64,000 nucleotides of DNA. It comes from DATCLS01 sp036563805. Its GTDB lineage: Bacteria > Actinomycetota > Acidimicrobiia > Acidimicrobiales > VFJN01. The stretch is taken from the NCBI GenBank assembly GCA_036563805.1, contig DATCLS010000032.1, positions 1 to 64,000 on the forward strand. Reading direction: 5' to 3'. The position numbers and the translations under genes are program-made. The notes beneath the pieces are model-generated. The model had not been told where the DNA came from. It saw nothing but the letters and a program-made list of their open reading frames with translations, and ran no database searches. Positions 30,107 through 38,534 of the stretch are shown piece after piece (position 1 is the stretch's first letter; every line of letters starts with the position of its first letter).

Positions 30107-32218
30107 ATGCCGTCATCCCGTCGCCGCCGCTCGCGCGCCGGCCGGCTCGCCGCGGCCGTCGCCGCGGGTCTGGCGCTGACCGCAAGCGCGTGCACAACGA
30201 CAGCGCCAGGGGTCCCCGGAGAGCCCGCCCCCGCCCAGCCGCCCGCCGGGAGTGCCACCGGGGAGCTGCCGAGCAGCTTCGAGTGGTCATCGAGCGGTCC
30301 CGTGATCTCCGCCCGGCCGAACCTCGGTTCGCTCGCCGCCAAGGACCCGTCGGTGGTACAGGACGAGAACGGGACGTGGCACGTCTTCTTCACCACGGTC
30401 GACTCGTCCGGCGACTGGGGCCTGGCCCACACGTCGTTCACCGACTGGTCCGAGGCCGCCGATGCCCCGCAGACCGACCTGGAGGCCGCCTCGGCCATAG
30501 GCCCCGGCTACCGCGCCGCCCCGCAGGTCTTCTACTTCGCGCCCGGGCGGCAGTGGTACCTCGTCTACCAGACTGGGGTGCCGTCGTACTCCACCACCAC
30601 CGACATCGACGACCCCACCAGCTGGTCCGCGCCGCAGAACTTCATGGACGGCATGCCCGACGTCGTCCGGCAGAACATCGGCAACGGCAACTGGGTCGAC
30701 TTCTTCACCGCCTGCGACGACAGCACCTGCTATCTGTTCTCGGCAGACGACAACGGCCACGTCTACCGCTCCGAGACCAGCCTCGCCGACTTCCCCGAGG
30801 GGTTCGGTGCCACCAGAGTCGTCCTGCAGGACTCTGCCACCGCGCTGTTCGAGGGCGGAGCCGTCTACCGGGTCGAGGGCACCGACACCTACCTGCTGAT
30901 GTGGGAGGCGATCGGCTCTGACGGGCGCCGCTACTACCGCTCCTTCACCGCCGACAGCCTGGCCGGGGAGTGGACACCGCTGGCCGACACCCAGGACAAC
31001 CCCTTCGCCGGCGCCGGCAACGTCACCTTCGACGACGGCACCGCCTGGACCCGGGACATCAGCCACGGCGAGCTGATCCGCACCACCAACGACCAGACCA
31101 TGACCGTCGACCCCTGCAACCTCCAGCTCCTCTACCAGGGCATGGACCCCGCTGCCGGCGGCGTCTACCACCAACTGCCCTGGAGCCTCGGCCTGGCGAG
31201 CAACACCACCGCCGACTGCTCGTCCACCCCCGACACCACCGAAACGCCGGACACCACCGGGGCCCCCGGCGACGGCGGCGACACCGCCCCCGTGGCGGCT
31301 GACACCCTCGGCGGGGCCGCGGCTTTGAGCGGCCGGTACTTCGGCACCGCTGTCGCCCCCCACCTCGGCGAGAGCGACTACACGGCCGTCCTCGACCGGG
31401 AGTTCACCAGCGTCGTCGCGGAGAACGCGATGAAGTGGGACGCCACCGAACCGAGCCGCGGCCAGTTCAACTTCAGCAGCGGCGACGAGCTCGTCGCCTA
31501 CGCCCGCGACCACGGCATGTCCGTCCGCGGCCACACCCTCGTCTGGCACGCCCAGCAGCCCGGCTGGGTGCAGCGCCTCGCCGGCGATGACCTGCGGCGG
31601 GCGATGCTCGACCACATCGAGGGACTCGCCGGCCACTACGCCGGCCAGATCGACTCCTGGGACGTCGTCAACGAAGCGTTCGCGGAGGACGGCAGTCGTC
31701 GCCAGTCCAACCTCCAACACCAGCTCGGCGACGGCTGGATCGAAGAGGCCTTCCGCGCCGCCCACGCCGCCGACCCCGACGCCACGCTCTGCTACAACGA
31801 CTACAACCTGGACGGTCTCAACGCCAAGAGCGACGGCGTCTACCGGATGGTCCGGGACTTCCTCGCCCGCGGCGTGCCGATCGACTGCGTCGGCTTCCAG
31901 ACCCACCTCAGCTCCACCTCAGACCTGAGCACCTACCGGCAGAACCTGCAGCGCTTCGCCGACCTCGGCGTCGACGTGCAGATCACCGAGCTCGACGTCG
32001 GCGGATCCGGTGACGCCCAAGCCGCCATCTACCGGCAGGTCGTCGAGGCGTGCACGGCCGTCGCCCGCTGCACCGGCATCACCACCTGGGGTATCACCGA
32101 CAGGTACTCGTGGCGCGCCGACGACACGCCGCTGCTCTTCGACACCGCCTACCGACCGAAGCCCGCCTACCACGCCGTGCTCGAGGCCCTCAACGCCGCC
32201 GCGTCCACCGAGGGTTAG
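30107..32218 (+). CDS. GH62 arabinofuranosidase - GH10 xylanase fusion, lipoprotein
   Basis: A 703-residue secreted two-enzyme protein for arabinoxylan. A lipoprotein signal with basic n-region ends at LALTASAC (Cys about residue 30). The GH62 domain (about 50-370) has KDPSVVQ, YRAAPQVFYFAPGRQWYLVY, WVDFFTACDDSTCYLFSADD, LFEGGAVYRVEGTDTYLLMW and YHQLPWSLGLA; it removes arabinose side groups. A Thr/Pro/Asp linker (about 370-405) leads to a GH10 domain (about 410-700) with ENAMKWDATEP, RGHTLVWHAQQPGWV, the acid/base Glu in DVVNEAF and the nucleophile Glu in QITELDV. ATG at 30107 follows CAAGGGGG. It is the cargo of the tRNA-flanked island, so it was probably acquired. Confidence 0.93.
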   Translation: MPSSRRRRSRAGRLAAAVAAGLALTASACTTTAPGVPGEPAPAQPPAGSATGELPSSFEWSSSGPVISARPNLGSLAAKDPSVVQDENGTWHVFFTTVDSSGDWGLAHTSFTDWSEAADAPQTDLEAASAIGPGYRAAPQVFYFAPGRQWYLVYQTGVPSYSTTTDIDDPTSWSAPQNFMDGMPDVVRQNIGNGNWVDFFTACDDSTCYLFSADDNGHVYRSETSLADFPEGFGATRVVLQDSATALFEGGAVYRVEGTDTYLLMWEAIGSDGRRYYRSFTADSLAGEWTPLADTQDNPFAGAGNVTFDDGTAWTRDISHGELIRTTNDQTMTVDPCNLQLLYQGMDPAAGGVYHQLPWSLGLASNTTADCSSTPDTTETPDTTGAPGDGGDTAPVAADTLGGAAALSGRYFGTAVAPHLGESDYTAVLDREFTSVVAENAMKWDATEPSRGQFNFSSGDELVAYARDHGMSVRGHTLVWHAQQPGWVQRLAGDDLRRAMLDHIEGLAGHYAGQIDSWDVVNEAFAEDGSRRQSNLQHQLGDGWIEEAFRAAHAADPDATLCYNDYNLDGLNAKSDGVYRMVRDFLARGVPIDCVGFQTHLSSTSDLSTYRQNLQRFADLGVDVQITELDVGGSGDAQAAIYRQVVEACTAVARCTGITTWGITDRYSWRADDTPLLFDTAYRPKPAYHAVLEALNAAASTEG

Positions 32219-32596
32219 GAGTCGCCGGCACGCGGGAGGCGCGCCGTGCCCTCGTCGGTCATGTCGCTCGTCCGAGCGGTCCGGTTACGCGGGTGCTTGG
32301 ACGTGGCGGTGCGCCTGGACGCAGGCGGATCTCCTAGACGCCGCAACGGAGAAGATGCAGGTCAGGGGACTGACTGGACGCCGTGGAATCATGGCGAGCG
32401 ACTATGATCGGTAGGTCGTGGGTTCGATCCCCACCGGGCCCACGGGGAACCCGCTGGTCGGGGCGTGCCGCCTGCTGCGGTCTTCGGCTCGGCGGTGGCG
32501 CTGGTCAGCGCCGAGGGGGCCGCTTCGCGGCCGGCGAGACGCCTCGCCAGGCGGGCCGGCTGCCGGGGGCCCTCGGTGATCGGTCATGATCGCGCC
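32219..32596. other. Island right end and TetR upstream region
   Basis: From 32219 to 32406 there is no recognisable gene; short open frames show no family match. The attR-like repeat follows at 32407-32445. From 32446 to 32596 is the upstream region of the TetR gene, with no clear ribosome site. Confidence 0.5.
32407..32445. repeat. attR-like copy: displaced tRNA-Met 3' end
   Basis: An exact 39-bp copy of 29574-29612. The 5' half of a tRNA is absent here, so it is not a functional tRNA gene. It marks the right island border. Confidence 0.85.
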
Positions 32597-33247
32597 ATGA
32601 GTGAGAGCCGGATCGGTCGCCGCCGACGGGATGCCCAGAAGGAGGGAGGCGACGAGTACCTCCGTCGCAAGCAGGAGGTCGTCGCCGCTGGGGCCCAGGC
32701 CTTCGCCGAGATCGGCTACGACAAGGCCACCTTCGCCGACGTGGCTCGCCTCGCCGGCATCAACCGCGCCAGCGTCTACTACTACTTCTCCAGCAAGGAG
32801 GAGCTGCTGCGGGAGGTCGTGAAGGAGGCGACGGCCCACAACGTCGCGTCGGTCGAGGCGATCGAGCGGTCCTCGCTGTCGCCCGAGGACAAGCTCCGGC
32901 GGGCCATCGAGGAGCTGATGGCCAGCTACTCCCGCTACTACCCGCACATGTACGTGCTGCTCCGGATGGACTACCGGCGGCTCAACACCGAGGGCGACGA
33001 GCAGACCCGCGCCGTGCTCCAGCTGGCCGCCCGCTACGAGGAGTCCTTCACCCGGATCGTCGCCGAGGGCCAGGCCAGCGGCATCTTCCACACGGTCGTG
33101 TCGGCCCGCGTCACGGCCATGAGCATCCTCGGGATGGTCAACTGGACGCACCGCTGGTACGTGCCCGGTGGCCTCCTGTCGGCCGAGGAGATCGGTCGCG
33201 CTCTCGCCGACCTCGCCCTGCGTGGGCTCCTCGCGGGCAACAGCTGA
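32597..33247 (+). CDS. TetR-family transcriptional regulator of the CoA locus
   Basis: A 216-residue repressor. The N-terminal HTH is AFAEIGYDKATFADVARLAG followed by INRASVYYYFSSKEELLREV, the standard TetR recognition helix. The ligand domain includes MDYRRLNTEG and WTHRWYVPGG, the latter resembling the TetR_C group of acyl-CoA or steroid-responsive regulators. ATG at 32597 begins MSESRIGRRRRD, a basic arm. A 38-bp perfect inverted repeat starts 2 bases after its stop. Four related palindromes nearby are its probable operators, which suggests it represses the downstream catabolic and transport genes until a CoA-linked ligand appears. Confidence 0.9.
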   Translation: MSESRIGRRRRDAQKEGGDEYLRRKQEVVAAGAQAFAEIGYDKATFADVARLAGINRASVYYYFSSKEELLREVVKEATAHNVASVEAIERSSLSPEDKLRRAIEELMASYSRYYPHMYVLLRMDYRRLNTEGDEQTRAVLQLAARYEESFTRIVAEGQASGIFHTVVSARVTAMSILGMVNWTHRWYVPGGLLSAEEIGRALADLALRGLLAGNS

Positions 33248-33248
33248 C

Positions 33249-33286
33249 AGCTCGATCCGTCAACACAAGTGTTGACGGATCGAGCT
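33249..33286. promoter_or_regulatory. 38-bp perfect inverted repeat containing TetR operator O1
   Basis: Two 18-base arms (AGCTCGATCCGTCAACAC and its complement) are separated by AA. The core TCAACACAAGTGTTGA recurs, with changes, at three other sites. The right arm supplies the -35 of the operon promoter. The hairpin may also terminate tetR transcription. Confidence 0.8.
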
Positions 33287-33300
33287 GCATCCCTTACCTT
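33272..33300 (+). promoter_or_regulatory. Promoter of the CoA catabolic operon
   Basis: TTGACG (33272-33277) and TACCTT (33295-33300) are 17 bases apart. The -35 lies inside operator O1 and operator O2 begins 3 bases after the -10, so a bound TetR dimer on either site would block initiation. Confidence 0.75.
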
Positions 33301-33302
33301 CC

Positions 33303-33322
33303 CGTCAACACAAGTGTCGACG
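33303..33322. promoter_or_regulatory. TetR operator O2
   Basis: CGTCAACACAAGTGTCGACG differs from the O1 core by one base. It covers the expected transcription start. Confidence 0.7.
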
Positions 33323-33354
33323 GACTGGTCGTGGCTGACCGGACGGAGGAGTGG

Positions 33355-34425
33355 ATGCGCGCGCCACGCGTGGGGATGTACTACGAGCTGGAGGTCCGCG
33401 GTCGGACGCCGGAGATTGAGCGGCAGGCCTTCGAGAACGTGCTCGCCCAGATCGTGCGGGGCGACGAGCTGGGCTACTCGACGGTCTGGTTCGTCGAGCA
33501 CCACTTCACCCGCGGCTTCTCGCACTCGTCGGCGCCGGACATCGTGCTCGCCGCCGCCGCTCGGATCACGCAGCAGATCCGGCTGGGCCTCGGCGTGGTG
33601 CTCCTGCCGTTCGCCCACCCGGTCCGGACCGCCGAGCGCGTCGGAACCCTGGACGTGGTCTCGGGCGGTCGGGTCGAGTTCGGTACCGGGCGCGGTGCGT
33701 CGCCGACCGAGTACCAGGCGTTCCACCGGCCCTTCGAGCAGTCGCGCCAGCTGTGGGAGGCCAACCTCGACGCGGTGCTCCAGATCTGGGCCGCGGACAC
33801 CGAGCCGGTCACGATCGAGCACGAGTACTGGACGGTGCCGGAGGTCAGCGTCTTCCCCCGGCCGGTGCAGCGTCCGCATCCGCCGGTCTGGGTCGCCTCG
33901 ACGAGCCTCGAGGGGTTCCTGGCCGCGGCCCGGCGGGGCTACCACCTGCTGTGCATGCCCATCCTCAAGGGCATCGACGCGCTGGCGGAGGACGTGGCCG
34001 CCTACAAGCGCGAGTTGGCCGAGAACGGGTTCGACCCGGACGAGCGCCGCGTGGGCATGTTGATCCCCTGGCACGTGGCGCCGACGCTGGAGGCCGCCCA
34101 CGAGGCCGCGGCCGACGCCGTCCTCTGGTACATCCGGCGCCAGGTCAACCTCGTCACACCGCCCGACTACACGGACGCTCGCCACGCCACCCACCGGGTG
34201 CTCGGGCACATGGCGGCCGGCGCACCGCCCGAGGAGGCGATGGAGCTGCTGCGCGAGCACCACATGGTGGTCGTCGACGACGTCGCCGGTTCCCGGGCGG
34301 CGTTGGAACGGTTCGCCGAGGCCGGGGCCACGGACGTGCTCGCCCAGTTCCAGGTCGGCGGCCTCGCCCACGATCACGTCCTGAGCTCGATGGAGCTGTT
34401 CGCCAAGGAGGTCGCCGAGCTGTGA
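33355..34425 (+). CDS. LLM-class (luciferase-like) flavin-dependent oxidoreductase
   Basis: A 356-residue TIM-barrel monooxygenase of the bacterial luciferase-like family, using FMNH2 or F420H2. It has GMYYELEVRGR at the start, DELGYSTVWFVEHHFTRGF (family LG-x-x-x-W-x-x-E-H), LGLGVVLLPFAHPVRTAERV and GRVEFGTGRGASPTEYQAF. This subgroup includes alkanal-type monooxygenases of degradation pathways. ATG at 33355 was preferred to GTG 33331 because GGAGGAG precedes it. It is the first gene of the TetR-controlled operon and overlaps the next by GTGA. Confidence 0.9.
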   Translation: MRAPRVGMYYELEVRGRTPEIERQAFENVLAQIVRGDELGYSTVWFVEHHFTRGFSHSSAPDIVLAAAARITQQIRLGLGVVLLPFAHPVRTAERVGTLDVVSGGRVEFGTGRGASPTEYQAFHRPFEQSRQLWEANLDAVLQIWAADTEPVTIEHEYWTVPEVSVFPRPVQRPHPPVWVASTSLEGFLAAARRGYHLLCMPILKGIDALAEDVAAYKRELAENGFDPDERRVGMLIPWHVAPTLEAAHEAAADAVLWYIRRQVNLVTPPDYTDARHATHRVLGHMAAGAPPEEAMELLREHHMVVVDDVAGSRAALERFAEAGATDVLAQFQVGGLAHDHVLSSMELFAKEVAEL

Positions 34426-35582
34426 CCGTCGAGGACGCCCCGTCTCCGGTCGTCACCCGCGCCGCGCCGGCCCGCTGGCTGACCCGCAGCGACCTGGCGG
34501 CGGCGGTCGGCCCGCCCCGGGCCGCCGAGGGTTGGCTGGTGGCGTCGCCCGAGGCCGACGTCGTGGTCCCCGTCGACCCGGCCGAGCTGGCGGATCTGTC
34601 CGACATCACCGCCGAAACCCTGGCCAGCGCAGGCATCGACGGGTCGGCCCGCCTGCTGATCGCCATCAACAACGACGGCGCGGGGGTGGGCAGCGTGCTC
34701 GCCCGCGCCGGCATCCAGACGGCGGCCGCCACCTGCTCGGTGGGACCCCGGGGTCGGATGCGGATCCTGCGGGCGATCGAGTCGGTGCAGCCCGACACGC
34801 TCGTCATCACGCCGACCGGCGCCGCCGACCTGCTGGCCCGGCTGCTCATGGAGTTCCTCGTCGACCCGGCCGAGCTGGGCCTGAAGCGGCTGGTCCTGCT
34901 CGGCGAGATCGCCGCCCCCGCCGCCTACCACCACCTGGCGAGCGAGTACGGCGTCGACGTCGTCGAGCTGTGGTGCGACCCTCTCTACGGGGCGGCCCTG
35001 GGCTACCGGCATCCGCTCACCGAGCCCACCTTCACCCTGACGCGCCCGTGGCTGGTCGGGCTGGCGGCCCTCGATCGGGACGAGCTGCGCGACCCCCTCG
35101 AGTCGGGATGGGCCGAGTGGGTCCTGCGCGCCGAGTGGTCGTCCGGCCTGCGCGACGCAGCCGTCCGCACCGGCGTCGTCTCCCCCCAGCCCGGCGGCAC
35201 CGAGCAACCGGCGGCGCCCGTCGCCACGGTCGGTGACCACGTGCTGGTGCGCGGGCGGTGGCTCTCGCTGCCCGTCCTCGATCGGGCGCTGCGCCGTATC
35301 GACGGCATCGTCGGCTGGACGCTCGAGATCCGCCGCGACGGCACCCTGGATGCGGCTCATCTGCGGGTGCGGCTGAACCGGGAGTCGCTCGTCGGCAACG
35401 GCATGTGGGCCAGCCGGGTCCGCGACGCCGTGCGGTCGATCACGCCGGTGGAGATCGGGACCGAGCTGGTCGGACCTGGGGACGGCGCCGACGGGCCCCA
35501 GGTGGTGGACCACCGGGGCCACCACCTCGGCCGCGACCGGGCGGCCGCCGCCCGCACGACGTGCCCGGGGTTGGAGCCGTGA
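34422..35582 (+). CDS. PaaK-like AMP-binding protein, degenerate
   Basis: A 386-residue protein that aligns by eye with the middle and C-terminal parts of phenylacetate-CoA ligases (PaaK). It has a LLIAINNDGAGVGSVLARAG segment, PDTLVITPTGAADLL, a LGEIAAP strand, VDVVELWCDPLYGAALGYR in place of the usual Y-G-x-x-E region, and a C-terminal VRGRWLSLPVLDRALRRIDG lid. The Ser/Gly/Thr-rich P-loop of adenylating enzymes is not found, so ligase activity is doubtful. It may be a regulatory or structural partner of the full CoA ligase encoded next. GTG at 34422 overlaps the previous stop. Confidence 0.6.
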   Translation: MTVEDAPSPVVTRAAPARWLTRSDLAAAVGPPRAAEGWLVASPEADVVVPVDPAELADLSDITAETLASAGIDGSARLLIAINNDGAGVGSVLARAGIQTAAATCSVGPRGRMRILRAIESVQPDTLVITPTGAADLLARLLMEFLVDPAELGLKRLVLLGEIAAPAAYHHLASEYGVDVVELWCDPLYGAALGYRHPLTEPTFTLTRPWLVGLAALDRDELRDPLESGWAEWVLRAEWSSGLRDAAVRTGVVSPQPGGTEQPAAPVATVGDHVLVRGRWLSLPVLDRALRRIDGIVGWTLEIRRDGTLDAAHLRVRLNRESLVGNGMWASRVRDAVRSITPVEIGTELVGPGDGADGPQVVDHRGHHLGRDRAAAARTTCPGLEP

Positions 35583-37204
35583 GCGACCAGCTCCCGGTCA
35601 CGACCATCCCCGCGGCGCTCCGCGCCGCAGCGGAAGGCCACCCCGAGCGGCTCGCCGTGGTCGACGGCGCCGTCCGGCTCGACTACGCAGGCCTGCTGGC
35701 GCACGTCCGGCGGGCGGCGCGGGCGTTGGCGGCATCGGACATCGGGCCCGGCGACCGGGTGGCGGTTCTGGCCCCGAACTGCTGGCAGTGGATCGTGACG
35801 GCGTTCGCCGCCTGGGACGCCGGCGCGGTCGTGGTGCCGATCAGCACCCGGGGCAAGGCGGCCGAGATCGGCCCGGTCCTCGAGCGGACCGGCGCCCGCC
35901 TGCTCGTGACCGTCGACGAGCTGCTCGGCTCCCGCTACCTCGACATGCTGCGCGCCGAGTATCCGGGACCGACGCAGGGCCGACCGGTACCCGGTCTGCC
36001 GGACCTGCGCGAGGTGGTCTTCATGGCCGGCACGGCCGACGGGCCGGGCACGGTCGGATGGGATGCGTTCCTCGACCGGGCGGACGGCATCGATCCCGAA
36101 GCCGCCGAGCGCCGGGCGCAGGCCGCGAAGCCGGACGATGTGTGCGAAGTGCTGTTCACGTCGGGCACGACCGGCGCCCCCAAGGGCGTGATGCTGGCCC
36201 AAGGCCAGCTGCTGCGGTCGTACTGGGACTGGAGCGGCCTCGGCGGCCTCGGCGGCGGCGACACCTTCCTGGTCGTCAGCCCGTTCTCGCACGGCTTCGG
36301 CATCAACGCCGGGGTGCTGGTCTGCGTCCTGCGGGGGATGACCAACGTCCCGATGGCGCTGTTCGAGCCGGCCGCCGCCCTCGAGCTCGTCGAGCGCGAG
36401 CACGTCACCGTCCTGGCCGGGCCGCCCACCCTGTTCAGTCGGATGCTCGACCACCCCGACGCCGCCCGGCGAGAGCTCTCGTCGCTGCGGGTCGCCTATT
36501 GCGGTGCCGCCACGGTCCCGGCCGCCCTCATCGAGCGGTTGGCCAACGACGTCGGCATCGAGCGGGTCATCAACGCCTACGGCCTCATCGAGGCGTGCGT
36601 CGTGTCGATGACCCGGGCCGACGATCCGGTCGAGGTGATCGCCACGTCGACCGGCCGTCCGCTACCCGGCGTCGAGGTCCGGACGGTCGACGACGAGGGG
36701 CGGGACACCCCGGTGGGGGAGCCGGGCGAGGTCCTCGTGCGGGGTGACGGCGTGATGGTCGGGTACTGGCGCGACCCCGATGCCACGGCCGCGGCCGTCG
36801 GACCGGACGGGTGGCTCCGCACCGGCGACATCGGGACGGTCGACGAGGCGGGAAACGTGCGGATCGTCGACCGTAAGAAGGACATGTTCATCTGCGGCGG
36901 CTTCAACGCCTATCCCGCGGAGATCGAAGGGCTGCTGGTGCGTCATCCGGCGATCGCCCAGGTCGCGGTCGTGGGCGTGGAGGACGAGCAGCTGGGTGAG
37001 GTCGGCTGGGCCTACGTCGTGCCGGCCGAGGCCGAGCGGGTGGTTCCGGACGAGGTAATCGCCTGGGCCCGCGAGCGCATGGCGAACTACAAGGTCCCGC
37101 GCCGGGTGGTCGTCTGCGACGAGCTGCCGGTCAATGCGAACGGCAAGGTCGACAAGGCGACGCTGCGTCGCCGCTCGCGTGCCGCTCATCAACACACGGG
37201 TTGA
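35579..37204 (+). CDS. Acyl-CoA synthetase (AMP-forming, FadD-like)
   Basis: A 541-residue ANL-superfamily ligase activating a carboxylic acid to its CoA thioester through an acyl-AMP. The P-loop is LFTSGTTGAPKGVM; the A4/A5 region is VINAYGLIEACVVSMTR; the hinge is GWLRTGDIGTVDEAGNVRIVDRKKDMFI; the catalytic Lys is in LPVNANGKVDKATL. Length and motifs are near FadD3-type ligases, which handle ring-derived propanoates in steroid breakdown; the substrate here is not provable. GTG at 35579 overlaps the previous stop. Its own stop lies inside TetR operator O3, the boundary to the transporter genes. Confidence 0.92.
   Translation: MSDQLPVTTIPAALRAAAEGHPERLAVVDGAVRLDYAGLLAHVRRAARALAASDIGPGDRVAVLAPNCWQWIVTAFAAWDAGAVVVPISTRGKAAEIGPVLERTGARLLVTVDELLGSRYLDMLRAEYPGPTQGRPVPGLPDLREVVFMAGTADGPGTVGWDAFLDRADGIDPEAAERRAQAAKPDDVCEVLFTSGTTGAPKGVMLAQGQLLRSYWDWSGLGGLGGGDTFLVVSPFSHGFGINAGVLVCVLRGMTNVPMALFEPAAALELVEREHVTVLAGPPTLFSRMLDHPDAARRELSSLRVAYCGAATVPAALIERLANDVGIERVINAYGLIEACVVSMTRADDPVEVIATSTGRPLPGVEVRTVDDEGRDTPVGEPGEVLVRGDGVMVGYWRDPDATAAAVGPDGWLRTGDIGTVDEAGNVRIVDRKKDMFICGGFNAYPAEIEGLLVRHPAIAQVAVVGVEDEQLGEVGWAYVVPAEAERVVPDEVIAWARERMANYKVPRRVVVCDELPVNANGKVDKATLRRRSRAAHQHTG
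37189..37204. promoter_or_regulatory. TetR operator O3
   Basis: TCAACACACGGGTTGA matches the O1 core at 13 of 16 positions. It overlaps the fadD stop codon and the -35 of the next promoter. Confidence 0.65.
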
Positions 37205-37231
37205 CAGCCGATCACCCTCGGACGCTATGTC
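37201..37231 (+). promoter_or_regulatory. Probable internal promoter for the ABC importer genes
   Basis: A perfect TTGACA (37201-37206) is followed after 19 bases by TATGTC (GCTATG at 17). The -35 overlaps operator O3, mirroring the arrangement at the first promoter. Confidence 0.5.
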
Positions 37232-37275
37232 CTACGTCTTCGCAGGTAATCGGTAGTAACGGAGCGGGCACATGT

Positions 37276-37291
37276 CCAACACATCTGTTGA
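37276..37291. promoter_or_regulatory. TetR operator O4
   Basis: CCAACACATCTGTTGA matches the O1 core at 13 of 16 positions and lies in the leader of the substrate-binding protein gene. Confidence 0.6.
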
Positions 37292-37358
37292 CGACGATCA
37301 CTCGGAGCGGTACGTTCCGGTCGAGCCTCGGACGCCGAGGCGGGGGAGGGGAGACACC

Positions 37359-38534
37359 GTGAAGCATTCCTCGCTGCGGAGGCGCCGCCTCGCGGCGCTG
37401 CTCATCGCTCTCGCTCTCGTCGTGGCCGCATGCGGCGACGACGACGCCGGGTCGGGCGGCGAATCCGCCGGGGCGGCCGCAGCCGCCGAGACCGACCCGG
37501 ATGCGGTCTGTGGGGACGAGGCGGCCACCGACCCCGCCGACCTCGAGCCCGGGAGAGCCGTCGCCCGCTGCCCGGCCGGCGCGCCGGCCCCCGAGCCGCT
37601 CGACGAGCGGACCGAGATCCGGTTCGCCACGGCCGTGGCCGGCGAGTTCGTCGCCCCGCTGCTGCTGGCCGACAGCATGGGCGAGTTCGAGCGGGAGAAC
37701 CTCGACGTCGAGATCGTGACGCTGCCGTTCGCGGACGCCATCGCCCAGATGCAGGCCGGCAACCTCGACGGCTCGACCGGCAGCCTCGAGGCCAGCCTCT
37801 ACAACGCGGTGGCCAGCGGGATCGACCTGCGGTGGGTGGCCGGCAACTTCTTCCCGCCCGACGCCGGCGACACCGATGTGCCCCAGAGCGGCCTGTGGGT
37901 CCGCAACGACGTGTTCAGCGACCCCGACGACCCCGACCTGGCCGAGCTGGACGGCGCCAGGTTCGGCTCCAACGTGGGCTTCGCCAGCGCCACCACCTAC
38001 TTCATCGCCGAGGCGTTGGACGGCAGCGGTATCACGCCCGCCGACCTCGAGATCGTCCAGGTGCCGTCGGCCGACCAGGTGACCGCGCTGCAGAACGACG
38101 CCATCGACGCCGCCTGGCTCGTCGACCCGTTCTGGATCTCCATCGCCGACGACCCCGACTTCACACTCGTCGCCACGCAGACGCCCGGCGAGCCGATGGG
38201 CGGCTTCTTCTTCGGACCCAGCCTCTACGAGGAGAACCGCGAGGCCGGGGTGGCCTTCCTGCGGGCGATCATCCGCACGATCAACACGTACCTGGCCGAC
38301 GACTACCAGGACGATCGGGACGTCGTGGCCGCCATCGCCGACGCGACCGAGGCGCCCGAAGAGGCGATCCTCGATACGCCGCCGCTCGTCTTCGACTGGG
38401 AGATCCGTGCCGGCTCGACCGATCGGTCGCAGGAGGCGTTCCTGGCGCTCGACCGGCTGGAGGCGTCCGAGCCCGTGCCGGAGGACGAGCTCGTCGACCG
38501 ATCGCTCTACACCGATGCCGTCGGCGCCGGCTGA
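37359..38534 (+). CDS. ABC importer substrate-binding lipoprotein (NitT/TauT type)
   Basis: A 391-residue periplasmic-type binding protein. A basic n-region and hydrophobic stretch end at the lipobox LALVVAAC (Cys about 27), so it is membrane-anchored. The body is NMT1/SsuA-like: IRFATAVAGEFVAPLLLAD, EIVTLPFADAIAQMQAGNLD, TGSLEASLYNAVASG and AAWLVDPFWISIADD. Homologues bind taurine, sulfonates, nitrate or aromatic acids. GTG at 37359 follows GGGGGAGGGGAG; the ATG at 37272 would place 29 non-signal residues before the leader peptide and overlap operator O4. The ATPase and permease follow. Confidence 0.9.
   Translation: MKHSSLRRRRLAALLIALALVVAACGDDDAGSGGESAGAAAAAETDPDAVCGDEAATDPADLEPGRAVARCPAGAPAPEPLDERTEIRFATAVAGEFVAPLLLADSMGEFERENLDVEIVTLPFADAIAQMQAGNLDGSTGSLEASLYNAVASGIDLRWVAGNFFPPDAGDTDVPQSGLWVRNDVFSDPDDPDLAELDGARFGSNVGFASATTYFIAEALDGSGITPADLEIVQVPSADQVTALQNDAIDAAWLVDPFWISIADDPDFTLVATQTPGEPMGGFFFGPSLYEENREAGVAFLRAIIRTINTYLADDYQDDRDVVAAIADATEAPEEAILDTPPLVFDWEIRAGSTDRSQEAFLALDRLEASEPVPEDELVDRSLYTDAVGAG

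Larger units (their letters stand above)
29610..32445. mobile_element. 2.8-kb genomic island integrated at tRNA-Met
   Basis: The segment is flanked by perfect 39-bp direct repeats of the tRNA-Met 3' end. The intact tRNA is at the left border and the displaced 3' end at the right. This is the footprint of site-specific integration into a tRNA gene. The only convincing gene inside is the GH62-GH10 enzyme. No integrase, excisionase or replication gene is visible, so it is probably a deletion derivative or was mobilised in trans. Confidence 0.65.

Noticed and set aside
37272..37358. ATG 37272 as start of the substrate-binding protein
   Set aside because: It would put 29 polar residues before the lipoprotein signal and lies across TetR operator O4; GTG 37359 has a strong ribosome site.
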